Below, in pieces: positions 47,270 to 53,370 of a stretch of 53,370 bases of DNA. The notes below the pieces were generated by a model that did not search any database, was not told the DNA's origin, and worked only from the letters and a program-made list of their open reading frames with translations. Position numbers and translations under genes: made by a program. This stretch comes from Elusimicrobiota bacterium (lineage in GTDB: Bacteria; Elusimicrobiota; Elusimicrobia; 2-02-FULL-39-32). Every line of letters begins with the position of its first letter. The first letter of the stretch is position 1. The DNA lies in assembly GCA_016180425.1 (NCBI GenBank), contig JACPBF010000013.1, forward strand, positions 1 to 53,370, given 5' to 3'.

Positions 47270-48418
47270 CTACTGCAGCCTCATGGGCATGATCACGCAA
47301 AGATAAGAGCCGCCTGGCTCCGGACGGATTAGCCCAGGATTTAGAGAGGATGTAAATTCAAAATGTATTTCAGGACTATCGCTATTTTTAAGAACATCCA
47401 GCAAAAAAGCTGGATTAAAAGCAATATCAAAATCGCTTCCATTATAAACAATGTCTAGCTCCTCTTCTTCCTCTCCCACATTTTGAGCGTTAGCGGAAAT
47501 TCTTAAAACTCCTTTCTTTAGAGAAAGCCTGACTGACCCGGAACGGTCCTGGGCAAAAAGCGCCGCTCTTTTAATTGCGGAAAAAATTTCAGATGTCTTT
47601 ACTTTTAGTTCAATCTCTTTATTTTTAGGAATCACTTGATCATAATTGGGAAAGGTTCCATCAATCACGCGGCTGACTAAAACAATTTCTTCCCCATCTT
47701 TAACCCATTTAAAAGAGACTTGGTTTTCATAAGGGGCGATATGAATGGTGTCCTCTTCTTTATCAGAAGATTGGTGGCTTAAAAGCCTCAATAGCTCATT
47801 CGTGGCTTTAGAAGGTATGATTACACTGGCGCTTAAAGTTTGTTCCACGCTATTTTTAGATATAAAGGCTAACCTTCTTCCATCTGTGGCTACCATTTTT
47901 AGCTCTCCGGATTGAACTATAAAAAAAATACCATTTAATACGTATCGTGTTTCATCGGTTGAAACCGCGAAATATGTTTTTTTAATCATCTCTTGAAAAA
48001 CAGATTTTTTAATTTGAAAAGATTGTTTTTCTGGAAACTGAGGGATCAGAGGAAAATCTTCCGGAGGCAAGGAAACAAGCGTGGCTTTTACCTTACCGCA
48101 TTTTAATTCAATTCTTTTGCCATCGTTTGTGGCAAGCTCAATTTCTTTTCCTTCTGGCATTTCCCGAACCAGCTCCCCAAATTTCTTCGCAGGAACTGTA
48201 ATCCTTCCTTCTTTTAAAATTTCCGCTTTTACAGTGGTGCGTATGCCCATTTCTAAATCTGTGGCTTCTAATCTAAGCACTGTGCCTGCTTTTTGGGAAG
48301 AACTTCCTGTTTGTAAAAGAAAATTAGAAAGGATAGGTAATGTTGTTTTATTTGAAATTGAAGATTGAACAATTTGGATCGCTTCTAATAAATCCGCTTT
48401 ATGAAATGAAAGTTGCAT
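47270..48418 (-). CDS. dnaN: DNA polymerase III beta sliding clamp
   Basis: The 382-residue clamp encircles DNA and tethers the polymerase. It shows the three-domain pattern with LLEAIQIVQSSISNKTTLPILSNFLLQT at the start, FFIVQSGELKMVATDGRRLAFI in the middle, and the C-terminal YLCVIMPMRLQ, which fits the clamp ending. AAGGAGG lies 8 nt before the ATG. The gap upstream, to dnaA, contains the candidate origin. Confidence 0.96.
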   Translation of the reverse strand: MQLSFHKADLLEAIQIVQSSISNKTTLPILSNFLLQTGSSSQKAGTVLRLEATDLEMGIRTTVKAEILKEGRITVPAKKFGELVREMPEGKEIELATNDGKRIELKCGKVKATLVSLPPEDFPLIPQFPEKQSFQIKKSVFQEMIKKTYFAVSTDETRYVLNGIFFIVQSGELKMVATDGRRLAFISKNSVEQTLSASVIIPSKATNELLRLLSHQSSDKEEDTIHIAPYENQVSFKWVKDGEEIVLVSRVIDGTFPNYDQVIPKNKEIELKVKTSEIFSAIKRAALFAQDRSGSVRLSLKKGVLRISANAQNVGEEEEELDIVYNGSDFDIAFNPAFLLDVLKNSDSPEIHFEFTSSLNPGLIRPEPGGSYLCVIMPMRLQ

Positions 48419-48439
48419 GCTTATTTTTCCTCCTTAAAT

Positions 48440-48692
48440 ATTACACACAAAATTTTTAATTTTTATACTATTAATATTATTTATATAAATTAGTAGTAGT
48501 ACTCGTAGGTCTTGTGAATATTATTAAAAAAATTTTTTAAAATATTAAAAGGTTTAAAATTAAGACTTTTAACAAACAATTTAATGTGAATATAATGTGA
48601 ATAACCTTTTATTTTTATTCACACAATCCCGATCATTTTTAATTGTCCACATTTTCAAGATCATTTTAACAAAAACTAGGGATTTTTCCACA
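48440..48692. other. Candidate oriC (dnaA-dnaN intergenic)
   Basis: The gap contains TTATTCACA boxes at 48596-48604 (minus) and 48615-48623 (plus). One-mismatch boxes lie at 48513-48521, 48585-48593, 48643-48651 and 48684-48692. Next to the box at 48513-48521 lies a DnaA-trio-like block (48491-48508), then an almost pure A/T tract (48450-48490), fitting an unwinding element. The order of box, short spacer, trios and AT-rich DNA follows the known basal unwinding system of bacterial origins. Gene orientation diverges around this area. Experimental proof is lacking. Confidence 0.8.
48491..48508 (-). promoter_or_regulatory. DnaA-trio-like element
   Basis: On the minus strand six trinucleotides read CTA CGA GTA CTA CTA CTA, so their complement is mostly 3'-GAT-5', the DnaA-trio unit. 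It starts 4 nt after a DnaA box and runs into the AT-rich tract. DnaA-trios guide DnaA filament growth on the opened strand. Confidence 0.65.
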
Positions 48693-48702
48693 AACCAAAA
48701 AT

Positions 48703-50163
48703 TTATCGATCCTCCATATTTTCGTTTTTAATTTCTTGAGTGATCTTATTGACCAAAGAAGACACAAATGGACTTTCAGCTAATTTTGCTTTTACCTTTT
48801 CACAGGCATGCAGCACGGTGGTATGGTCTTTGCCGCCAAAAAAATTTCCAATCTCTGTGGTGGAAAGATCTGTAAGCACTCGGGCTAAATACATGGTAAT
48901 TTGTCTGGGCCAGGCAATGGCATCCGTTCTTTTTTTAGATTTTAACTCTTTTATCTCTAAATTAAAGTGTTTTGCAACCACTTCTTGAATAATTTCCATG
49001 GAGATAGGACGATCCACATCCTCTTTTTTTAGGATATCTTTTAAGGTAGAGCGCACCGCATCCACAGTTAAAGGAGCGCTCATTAAAGATGCGAAAGCCG
49101 CGATTCTAATCAGAGCGCCTTCCAACTCTCTAATGTTTGATTTTACTTGGCTGGCAATAAATAAAATAACATCTTCCGGCACAAATATTTTTTCCGACTC
49201 AGCTTTTTTTCTTAATATGGCGATGCGCGTTTCCAAATCTGGAGGTTGCACATCCGCAACCACCCCCCATTCAAATCTAGAAATAAGTCTTTCCTGCAAA
49301 GCTCCCATTTCTTTAGGCGGCCTGTCTGAAGAGATCACGATCTGTTTTCTTGAGTCAAAAAGCGTATTAAAGGTAAAGAAAAATTCTTCTTCTGAACGGC
49401 CTTTACCCATTAAAAATTGAATGTCATCAATTAAAAGACAATCTAAATTTCTATATTTGTTGCGAAAATCCGCTGGCCTTTCAAATCTCAAAGAATTAAT
49501 GAATTCATTAATAAATTTTTCTGAACTAATGTAAAGCACCCGGGATTTTGGATGGTGTTGGAAAATTGCCTGCCCCAGAGCGTGCATGAGGTGAGTTTTA
49601 CCCAACCCCACATCTCCATAAATAAAAAGAGGATTGAATCGGGTTCCAGGCTCTTTGGAAACGCCTTCCGCAGCAGCTTTTGCAAAACGGTTGGTTTCTC
49701 CTTCAACAAAAGTTTCAAAAGTGTATTTAGGATTAAATTGTTCAACGCTAAATGAAGGATCATACGGCTCTTTAGGTTTTTGAATTGCAGGCAATTCTCT
49801 AAAGTTTGTTTGGGGCAGAGGTTCCAGCTCATCATTGGCAAGAACGATTTCTATTTCCAACTCTTTGGAAAACATTTCTTTTAAATAAGATTCAATATTG
49901 CTTTTTTCGTGATCTTTAATCCAGTCTGAAAAAATTTTGTTGGGAGCTTCTAAAATAAGACTATCTTTTTTGCCGGGAACATCGGAAGAAAAGGAGAGAG
50001 CCTTTACTGGTTTAAACCAGAGATCATAGCTTTCTATTCCCATTTCATTTTTTAAACGATTACAAATTTTTTCCCACAATTCTTGGAGGAAAAGAGCCTC
50101 AGATGTGGAACTAAATTGAGCAGCTTCTTTGGGCAGTACAGGATGATCAATATTTACACTCAT
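48703..50163 (-). CDS. dnaA: Chromosomal replication initiator DnaA
   Basis: The 486-residue AAA+ protein binds DnaA boxes and opens the origin. Domain I is near residues 25-120 (LWEKICNRLKNEMG, YDLWFKPVKALSF). The AAA+ domain has FNPLFIYGDVGLGKTHLMHALGQ (Walker A, near residue 181) and LLIDDIQFLMGKGRSEEEFF (Walker B). The C-terminal DNA-binding signature is FFGGKDHTTVLHACEKV. GAGGTG lies before the ATG. Three DnaA boxes overlap its promoter, so autoregulation is likely. Confidence 0.97.
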   Translation of the reverse strand: MSVNIDHPVLPKEAAQFSSTSEALFLQELWEKICNRLKNEMGIESYDLWFKPVKALSFSSDVPGKKDSLILEAPNKIFSDWIKDHEKSNIESYLKEMFSKELEIEIVLANDELEPLPQTNFRELPAIQKPKEPYDPSFSVEQFNPKYTFETFVEGETNRFAKAAAEGVSKEPGTRFNPLFIYGDVGLGKTHLMHALGQAIFQHHPKSRVLYISSEKFINEFINSLRFERPADFRNKYRNLDCLLIDDIQFLMGKGRSEEEFFFTFNTLFDSRKQIVISSDRPPKEMGALQERLISRFEWGVVADVQPPDLETRIAILRKKAESEKIFVPEDVILFIASQVKSNIRELEGALIRIAAFASLMSAPLTVDAVRSTLKDILKKEDVDRPISMEIIQEVVAKHFNLEIKELKSKKRTDAIAWPRQITMYLARVLTDLSTTEIGNFFGGKDHTTVLHACEKVKAKLAESPFVSSLVNKITQEIKNENMEDR

Positions 50164-50180
50164 AAATCACCTCGAATAAG

Positions 50181-50233
50181 TTATACACAGATTATACAGA
50201 CTTGTGGATAATTTTTGTTAATAATGTGAATAA
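50181..50233 (-). promoter_or_regulatory. dnaA promoter with three DnaA boxes in 22-bp phase
   Basis: TTATACACA lies at 50181-50189 (plus). TTATCCACA lies at 50203-50211 and TTATTCACA at 50225-50233, both on the minus strand. Their starts are exactly 22 bp apart, two helical turns. A TATAAT -10 on the minus strand (50196-50191) lies between the first two boxes, so DnaA binding would cover the promoter. The rest of the gap to rpmH (50234-50440) holds only AT-rich sequence. Confidence 0.75.
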
Positions 50234-50446
50234 TGTTATATTTTGTTATTTTCTGCCATCTACTACCATTCACTACATAAAAAGATCGTCACAACCAGTT
50301 CCAAAAATGACAAAATTCACTTAAATTTGATTTATCTTAACACTTTAAAAAATCTTTGTCAAACAATTAATTCTAACAAAAATTCTTTTTCTATGGTTAA
50401 AGGGAACACTGTTTTTAAGCCATGTGGAGATTATTGAAGACAGATA

Positions 50447-50476
50447 TTGACAAAGGAGATCAAATTATGATACAAA
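50447..50476 (+). promoter_or_regulatory. Candidate rpmH promoter
   Basis: TTGACA (50447-50452) and TACAAA (50471-50476), spacer 18 bp, lie 23 bp before the rpmH ATG. The -35 is a perfect match, the -10 is weak. Confidence 0.4.
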
Positions 50477-50498
50477 ACATCCAAAAAAGGATGGATTT

Positions 50499-50636
50499 AT
50501 GCCTAAACGAACATTTCAGCCGCATGTAAGACGCAGGAAAAAAGTGCATGGTTTTAGAGCCAGAATGAAAACTTATGGAGGCAGGCGCGTTCTTTCTTCC
50601 AGACGCAAGAAGGGCAGACATAAGTTAATCCCTTAA
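50499..50636 (+). CDS. rpmH: Ribosomal protein L34 (bL34)
   Basis: The 45-residue very basic protein begins [19 protein letters not shown] and has [19 protein letters not shown], the L34 signature. It is a component of the large ribosomal subunit near the exit tunnel. It has the usual length and the usual place beside rnpA at the origin. The ATG at 50499 follows AAGGATGG. No other start in frame is reasonable. Confidence 0.97.
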   Translation: MPKRTFQPHVRRRKKVHGFRARMKTYGGRRVLSSRRKKGRHKLIP

Positions 50637-50689
50637 TTTTTTTTAAGTCCCACGCCAAGCGTATCCTTTTAAAAAGAGATATTCCTTTT

Positions 50690-50765
50690 AACCCAAATAT
50701 TCACTTATGAAAATGAGAAACAAGATGAAAAAATTAGCCATTTTCATAAGTGAAATATTCGGGTT
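50690..50765. repeat. Long hairpin between rpmH and rnpA
   Basis: The arms at about 50690-50715 and 50739-50765 are complementary over roughly 26 bp, including a perfect 14-bp core (CACTTATGAAAATG). There is one mismatch and one bulged base, with a 23-nt loop. It ends 9 bp before the rnpA ATG. There is no U-tract; it may be an RNA processing or attenuation element, or a small palindromic repeat. Confidence 0.75.
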
Positions 50766-50774
50766 TAATGCAGA

Positions 50775-51164
50775 ATGAATCTTCCAAAGAAAGAAAGGCG
50801 CTATCAATTTTTGCGGGAAGAGAAAATTAAGCGGGATAAAGAATTTGAAAGAATTTTTCTTATTGGCAGTCGAAAGATAGGGGACTATTTTGATTTAATC
50901 TTTCTAGCGCAAGAGCAAAAAGAAAAATTGCCTTTAAGAAGAATAGGAATAAAAATTTCACGCAAAGTGGCAGGCGCAGTGTTGAGGAACCGGTTCAAAA
51001 GAATTCTACGGGAAATTTTTCGTCATGAGAAATGGAACCTTCAACCAAACACAGATATTCTTTTAAGATTAAAAAGCCTGCCTAAGGAGAGGGCAGCACA
51101 ATTTAAAATTTTGAGAGATGAATTTATTTCTCTTTGCCGTCAGGCTGGGATTTGGCAAGAATGA
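50775..51164 (+). CDS. rnpA: Ribonuclease P protein component
   Basis: The 129-residue basic protein assists the RNase P RNA in tRNA 5' processing. It has RIGIKISRKVAGAVLRNRFKRILREIFR, including the conserved RNR motif near residue 74. The early RDKEFERIFLIGSRKIGDYF matches the family. The ATG at 50775 follows a long hairpin, and no strong ribosome binding site is present. Its stop overlaps the yidD start (ATGA). Confidence 0.94.
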   Translation: MNLPKKERRYQFLREEKIKRDKEFERIFLIGSRKIGDYFDLIFLAQEQKEKLPLRRIGIKISRKVAGAVLRNRFKRILREIFRHEKWNLQPNTDILLRLKSLPKERAAQFKILRDEFISLCRQAGIWQE

Positions 51165-51385
51165 AAAAAACAGTTGTAATTTTTATTAAAGTTTATAGAG
51201 TTCTTTGGCCTTTACTCCAATCTGGAATGGGATTAAAAAGCAATTGCATTTTTGTTCCTTCTTGCTCTAGATATATGGAGGAAGCGATTTCCCAGATGGG
51301 AGTTGTAAAGGGTTCTTGGATTGGTTTAAAAAGGTTAGCAAGATGCCATCCATTTACTTCATCCGGGTCTCAAGGTAGAATGTAA
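51161..51385 (+). CDS. yidD: Membrane protein insertion efficiency factor YidD
   Basis: The 74-residue protein has FVPSCSRYMEEAISQMGVVKGSWIGLKRLARCHPF, the YidD core with three cysteines. The usual FYPTCSEYA segment is FVPSCSRYM here. It assists YidC-dependent insertion. The ATG at 51161 overlaps the rnpA stop by 4 nt and begins MKKTVVIFIKVYRVLW. The genes rnpA-yidD-yidC form one unit. Confidence 0.93.
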   Translation: MKKTVVIFIKVYRVLWPLLQSGMGLKSNCIFVPSCSRYMEEAISQMGVVKGSWIGLKRLARCHPFTSSGSQGRM

Positions 51386-51404
51386 TATGAGAGGTTATTA
51401 GTTT

Positions 51405-53003
51405 ATGGAAAAAAATGTTCTTTGGGCAACGATCTTATCAGCGGTTTTTTTAATGGGTTGGTACTATTTTTTTATGCCGGCGACTCAAGCTCCTGGAAGT
51501 GCGCCAGTTATAGGCACGCGAACCAATGTTTCAGAAGAACATGGGAAAAGTCTTGAGCCAGCCTTCAGTAAAACAGCACAACTTTTAGATGCAAAGCAAA
51601 TAACCCCTATTCAACCCACAGAACGAATTTTAGAAAATTCTAAACTTAAAATAGCGCTTGATTCTCGCGGGGCAAGTGTAAAGCATTGGTGGATAAAAGA
51701 AGATGAAAGGATTACTTCAAAAGGACAAGATCTTGTGGATTTGGTTAATTCAGGGCTTTCAAGCTCTGGAGCTGATTCATTCCCTTTAACAACATTCCCA
51801 GAACTTCAATTTAAAGAGGTTCGTTATGCAAAATTGGGCAGCGGGCAGATTAGTTCTGTTTGGAAAGCGCAGCTTGCTTCTGGACTTGAAATTGAAAAAA
51901 GTTACTACTTAGGCAATGAGAATGGGTTAGAGGAAGAGTCTTATTTTTCAAGAATGGTAGTTATTTTTAGGAATTTATCTAAAAATCCAATTGTTTTGGA
52001 AAATTTTAAACTGGGATGGCAAGGCGGGCTAGGAACCACTAAAAGTGAACTTAAAGAAAATCAGAGCGTGACCAGACTACTTGCCTACCCATCTCCTACA
52101 AAGGAAGTTATTAAATTTAAATCTGGGAAAGAAAAAGCGGATTTTACCTGGGCAGGGATAGATAACCGTTACTATTTGTTTGCTTTTCTGCCAAAACAGG
52201 GTCAATTAGACCACATAGTAACAGAAAAATCAAAAACAAATCTAGGTGAAGTCTTTTTGGCCACAGATCGTTTAGAAGTTGCACCCGGGGAATCTAAAAC
52301 TTATGCGTTAAAATTATATGGAGGACCTAAAGGATATACACACTTAAGAGAATTAGGACTTGGTTTAGAACATGCGGTGGATTTTGGTTATTTTGGATTT
52401 TTAGGAAAGTGGGCATTAAAAGTTTTGAATGGTCTTAAAAAAACAACAGGAAATTATGGCTGGGCAATTATCTTATTAACTTGCGCTTTACAACTGCTTT
52501 TATTTCCTTTAAGCATGAAAAGTTATCGCTCTACAGCAGCCATGAAAAAATTACAGCCTAAGATTCAGGAATTGCAAAAACGGTATAAAGAGGATGCAAA
52601 AAGGCTGAATCAGGAGATGTTGAGCCTTTATAAAGAATCTAAAACCAATCCCTTTGGAGGCTGCTTACCCATGATTTTACAAATCCCTGTTTTCTGGGCT
52701 TTTTTTACCATGCTGCGCAACTCCTATGAGCTAAGAGGAACCCCTTGGATTTTTTGGATTAAAGATCTCTCACAGCATGATCCTTATTACATTTTGCCGG
52801 TAGTCATGGGTGGCGGCATGTTCTTACAACAAAGACTTTCTGGTTCCGTAGGGGACCCTACTCAAGCTAAAGTCATGATGTTTATGCCGATTATTTTTAC
52901 AGCCATGTTCTTAAATTTTCCTAGCGGGTTGGTCCTTTATTGGCTGACCAACAGCATCCTTTCCATTTCTATCCAATATTGGTGCACAAAAAAGTACGCG
53001 TAA
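51405..53003 (+). CDS. yidC: Membrane protein insertase YidC
   Basis: The 532-residue protein is the full Gram-negative type. It has an N-terminal helix (NVLWATILSAVFLMGWYYFF), a periplasmic beta-sandwich (about 55-340) and the conserved five-helix core beginning with YFGFLGKWALKVLNGLKKTTGNYGWAII. The cytoplasmic coiled region LQPKIQELQKRYKEDAKRLNQEML lies near residue 385. WLTNSILSISIQYW ends the core. The C-tail is short. It inserts inner-membrane proteins with or without Sec. It starts 19 bp after yidD. Confidence 0.96.
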   Translation: MEKNVLWATILSAVFLMGWYYFFMPATQAPGSAPVIGTRTNVSEEHGKSLEPAFSKTAQLLDAKQITPIQPTERILENSKLKIALDSRGASVKHWWIKEDERITSKGQDLVDLVNSGLSSSGADSFPLTTFPELQFKEVRYAKLGSGQISSVWKAQLASGLEIEKSYYLGNENGLEEESYFSRMVVIFRNLSKNPIVLENFKLGWQGGLGTTKSELKENQSVTRLLAYPSPTKEVIKFKSGKEKADFTWAGIDNRYYLFAFLPKQGQLDHIVTEKSKTNLGEVFLATDRLEVAPGESKTYALKLYGGPKGYTHLRELGLGLEHAVDFGYFGFLGKWALKVLNGLKKTTGNYGWAIILLTCALQLLLFPLSMKSYRSTAAMKKLQPKIQELQKRYKEDAKRLNQEMLSLYKESKTNPFGGCLPMILQIPVFWAFFTMLRNSYELRGTPWIFWIKDLSQHDPYYILPVVMGGGMFLQQRLSGSVGDPTQAKVMMFMPIIFTAMFLNFPSGLVLYWLTNSILSISIQYWCTKKYA

Positions 53004-53019
53004 GAATTTTTAAGATGCG

Positions 53020-53049
53020 AAAGAGAGGTTAATTCTAACCATCTCTTTT
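53020..53049. terminator. Candidate intrinsic terminator after yidC
   Basis: AAAGAGAGGTTA and TAACCATCTCTTT pair with one bulged base around a 4-nt loop, followed by TTTTC. It lies 17 bp after the yidC stop and faces the decayed gene on the opposite strand, so it may serve both strands. Confidence 0.5.
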
Positions 53050-53072
53050 CCATAAAATTTGGGAATAATAAA

Positions 53073-53370
53073 TCAGGCTTGAATTTCGAAGGTTTCAGAA
53101 GTTTTAAAGTTTTCTAAATCTTTCGGTTTTAAGTTCTTCTTTTCAATGGTCAGTTCACTCTTCAAGGGAAACTAGGACTTGACCATGAATCTGCTCCAGA
53201 GATTGAAATCTTCTTAAGGTTAAGAATAATATCTTTATCTTTTAATTCTTTTTCCACTCTACGTTCACCATTTAAACTGCGTGCTTCAGAGTTAGAACAG
53301 GAACATCCATGTGTCTTTGAATACTTTTTTTAGACGCTTTTACCGCTGAAAGAATACGTTCTGTGACCTT
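53073..53370 (-). pseudogene. Decayed gene, continues past the right edge
   Basis: On the minus strand three frames each give sensible, similar-looking protein, joined by shifts: KVTERILSAVKASKKSI at the edge, then SEARSLNGERRVEKEL with KDKDIILNLKKISISGADSW, then ELTIEKKNLKPKDLENF ending in EIQA and a TGA at 53075-53073. No single frame spans it. I do not recognise the parent family. The lysine-rich style recalls the tail of a large secreted protein, but that is a guess. Confidence 0.5.

Noticed and set aside
50243-50437. 64-codon frame between dnaA and rpmH
   Set aside because: Composition is that of AT-rich intergenic DNA; no ribosome binding site or recognisable motif.

Overview
This AT-rich window spans the chromosomal replication origin of a bacterium with a Gram-negative-type cell plan: full-length YidC with a periplasmic domain, NfeD/slipin, type IV pilin-like genes and System II cytochrome c maturation. 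The gene content (minor-pilin cluster, HemQ-type heme route, very large secreted protein of unknown family, many small toxin-antitoxin modules, TatD-linked radical SAM gene) would fit an uncultivated PVC-type lineage such as Candidatus Omnitrophota. That placement is inference only. I saw no rRNA, tRNA or CRISPR array.

Origin region (46.8-53.4 kb): dnaA, dnaN, a DciA/DUF721 gene and an intein-containing gyrB run leftward. rpmH, rnpA, yidD and yidC run rightward. The dnaA-dnaN gap holds DnaA boxes, a DnaA-trio-like block and an AT-rich tract, so it is the best candidate for oriC. Three DnaA boxes spaced 22 bp apart overlap the dnaA promoter. recF is absent from its common place. Almost every gene from 48.7 kb down to 4.4 kb is on the minus strand, co-directional with a fork leaving this origin. 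The main plus-strand exceptions are a Lon-domain gene and two small toxin-antitoxin-like pairs.

Metabolic arm (9.8-20 kb and 37.8-42.5 kb): asd, hemB, an SDR gene, hemC, hemA, ccsA, a sirohaem-type dehydrogenase, resB and folE lie together, linking early tetrapyrrole synthesis to cytochrome c assembly. HemQ, two Nudix genes, pfkA, moaC and a mog/moaB gene lie closer to the origin. Between them are nucleic-acid housekeeping genes (metG, holB, tmk, tatD, rsmG), membrane-quality genes (slipin, nfeD, rhomboid) and a three-gene minor-pilin cluster whose largest member is a 920-residue fusion.

Accessory material: the left 10 kb holds a 1018-residue secreted protein, a decayed PIN gene, a C-terminal gene scrap matching the large protein, a Phd/VapC pair whose toxin lacks its first catalytic aspartate, a DUF4258/DUF2283 pair and a MazF pair. 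Three nucleotidyltransferase modules with small partners sit inside housekeeping runs.

The most unusual feature is at 20.49-21.06 kb: eight palindromes matching the ParB-binding parS consensus, spaced 70-86 bp apart in degenerate tandem repeats. A ninth copy lies inside the rhomboid gene, and a free-standing LAGLIDADG gene flanks the array. No parA or parB is in the window.
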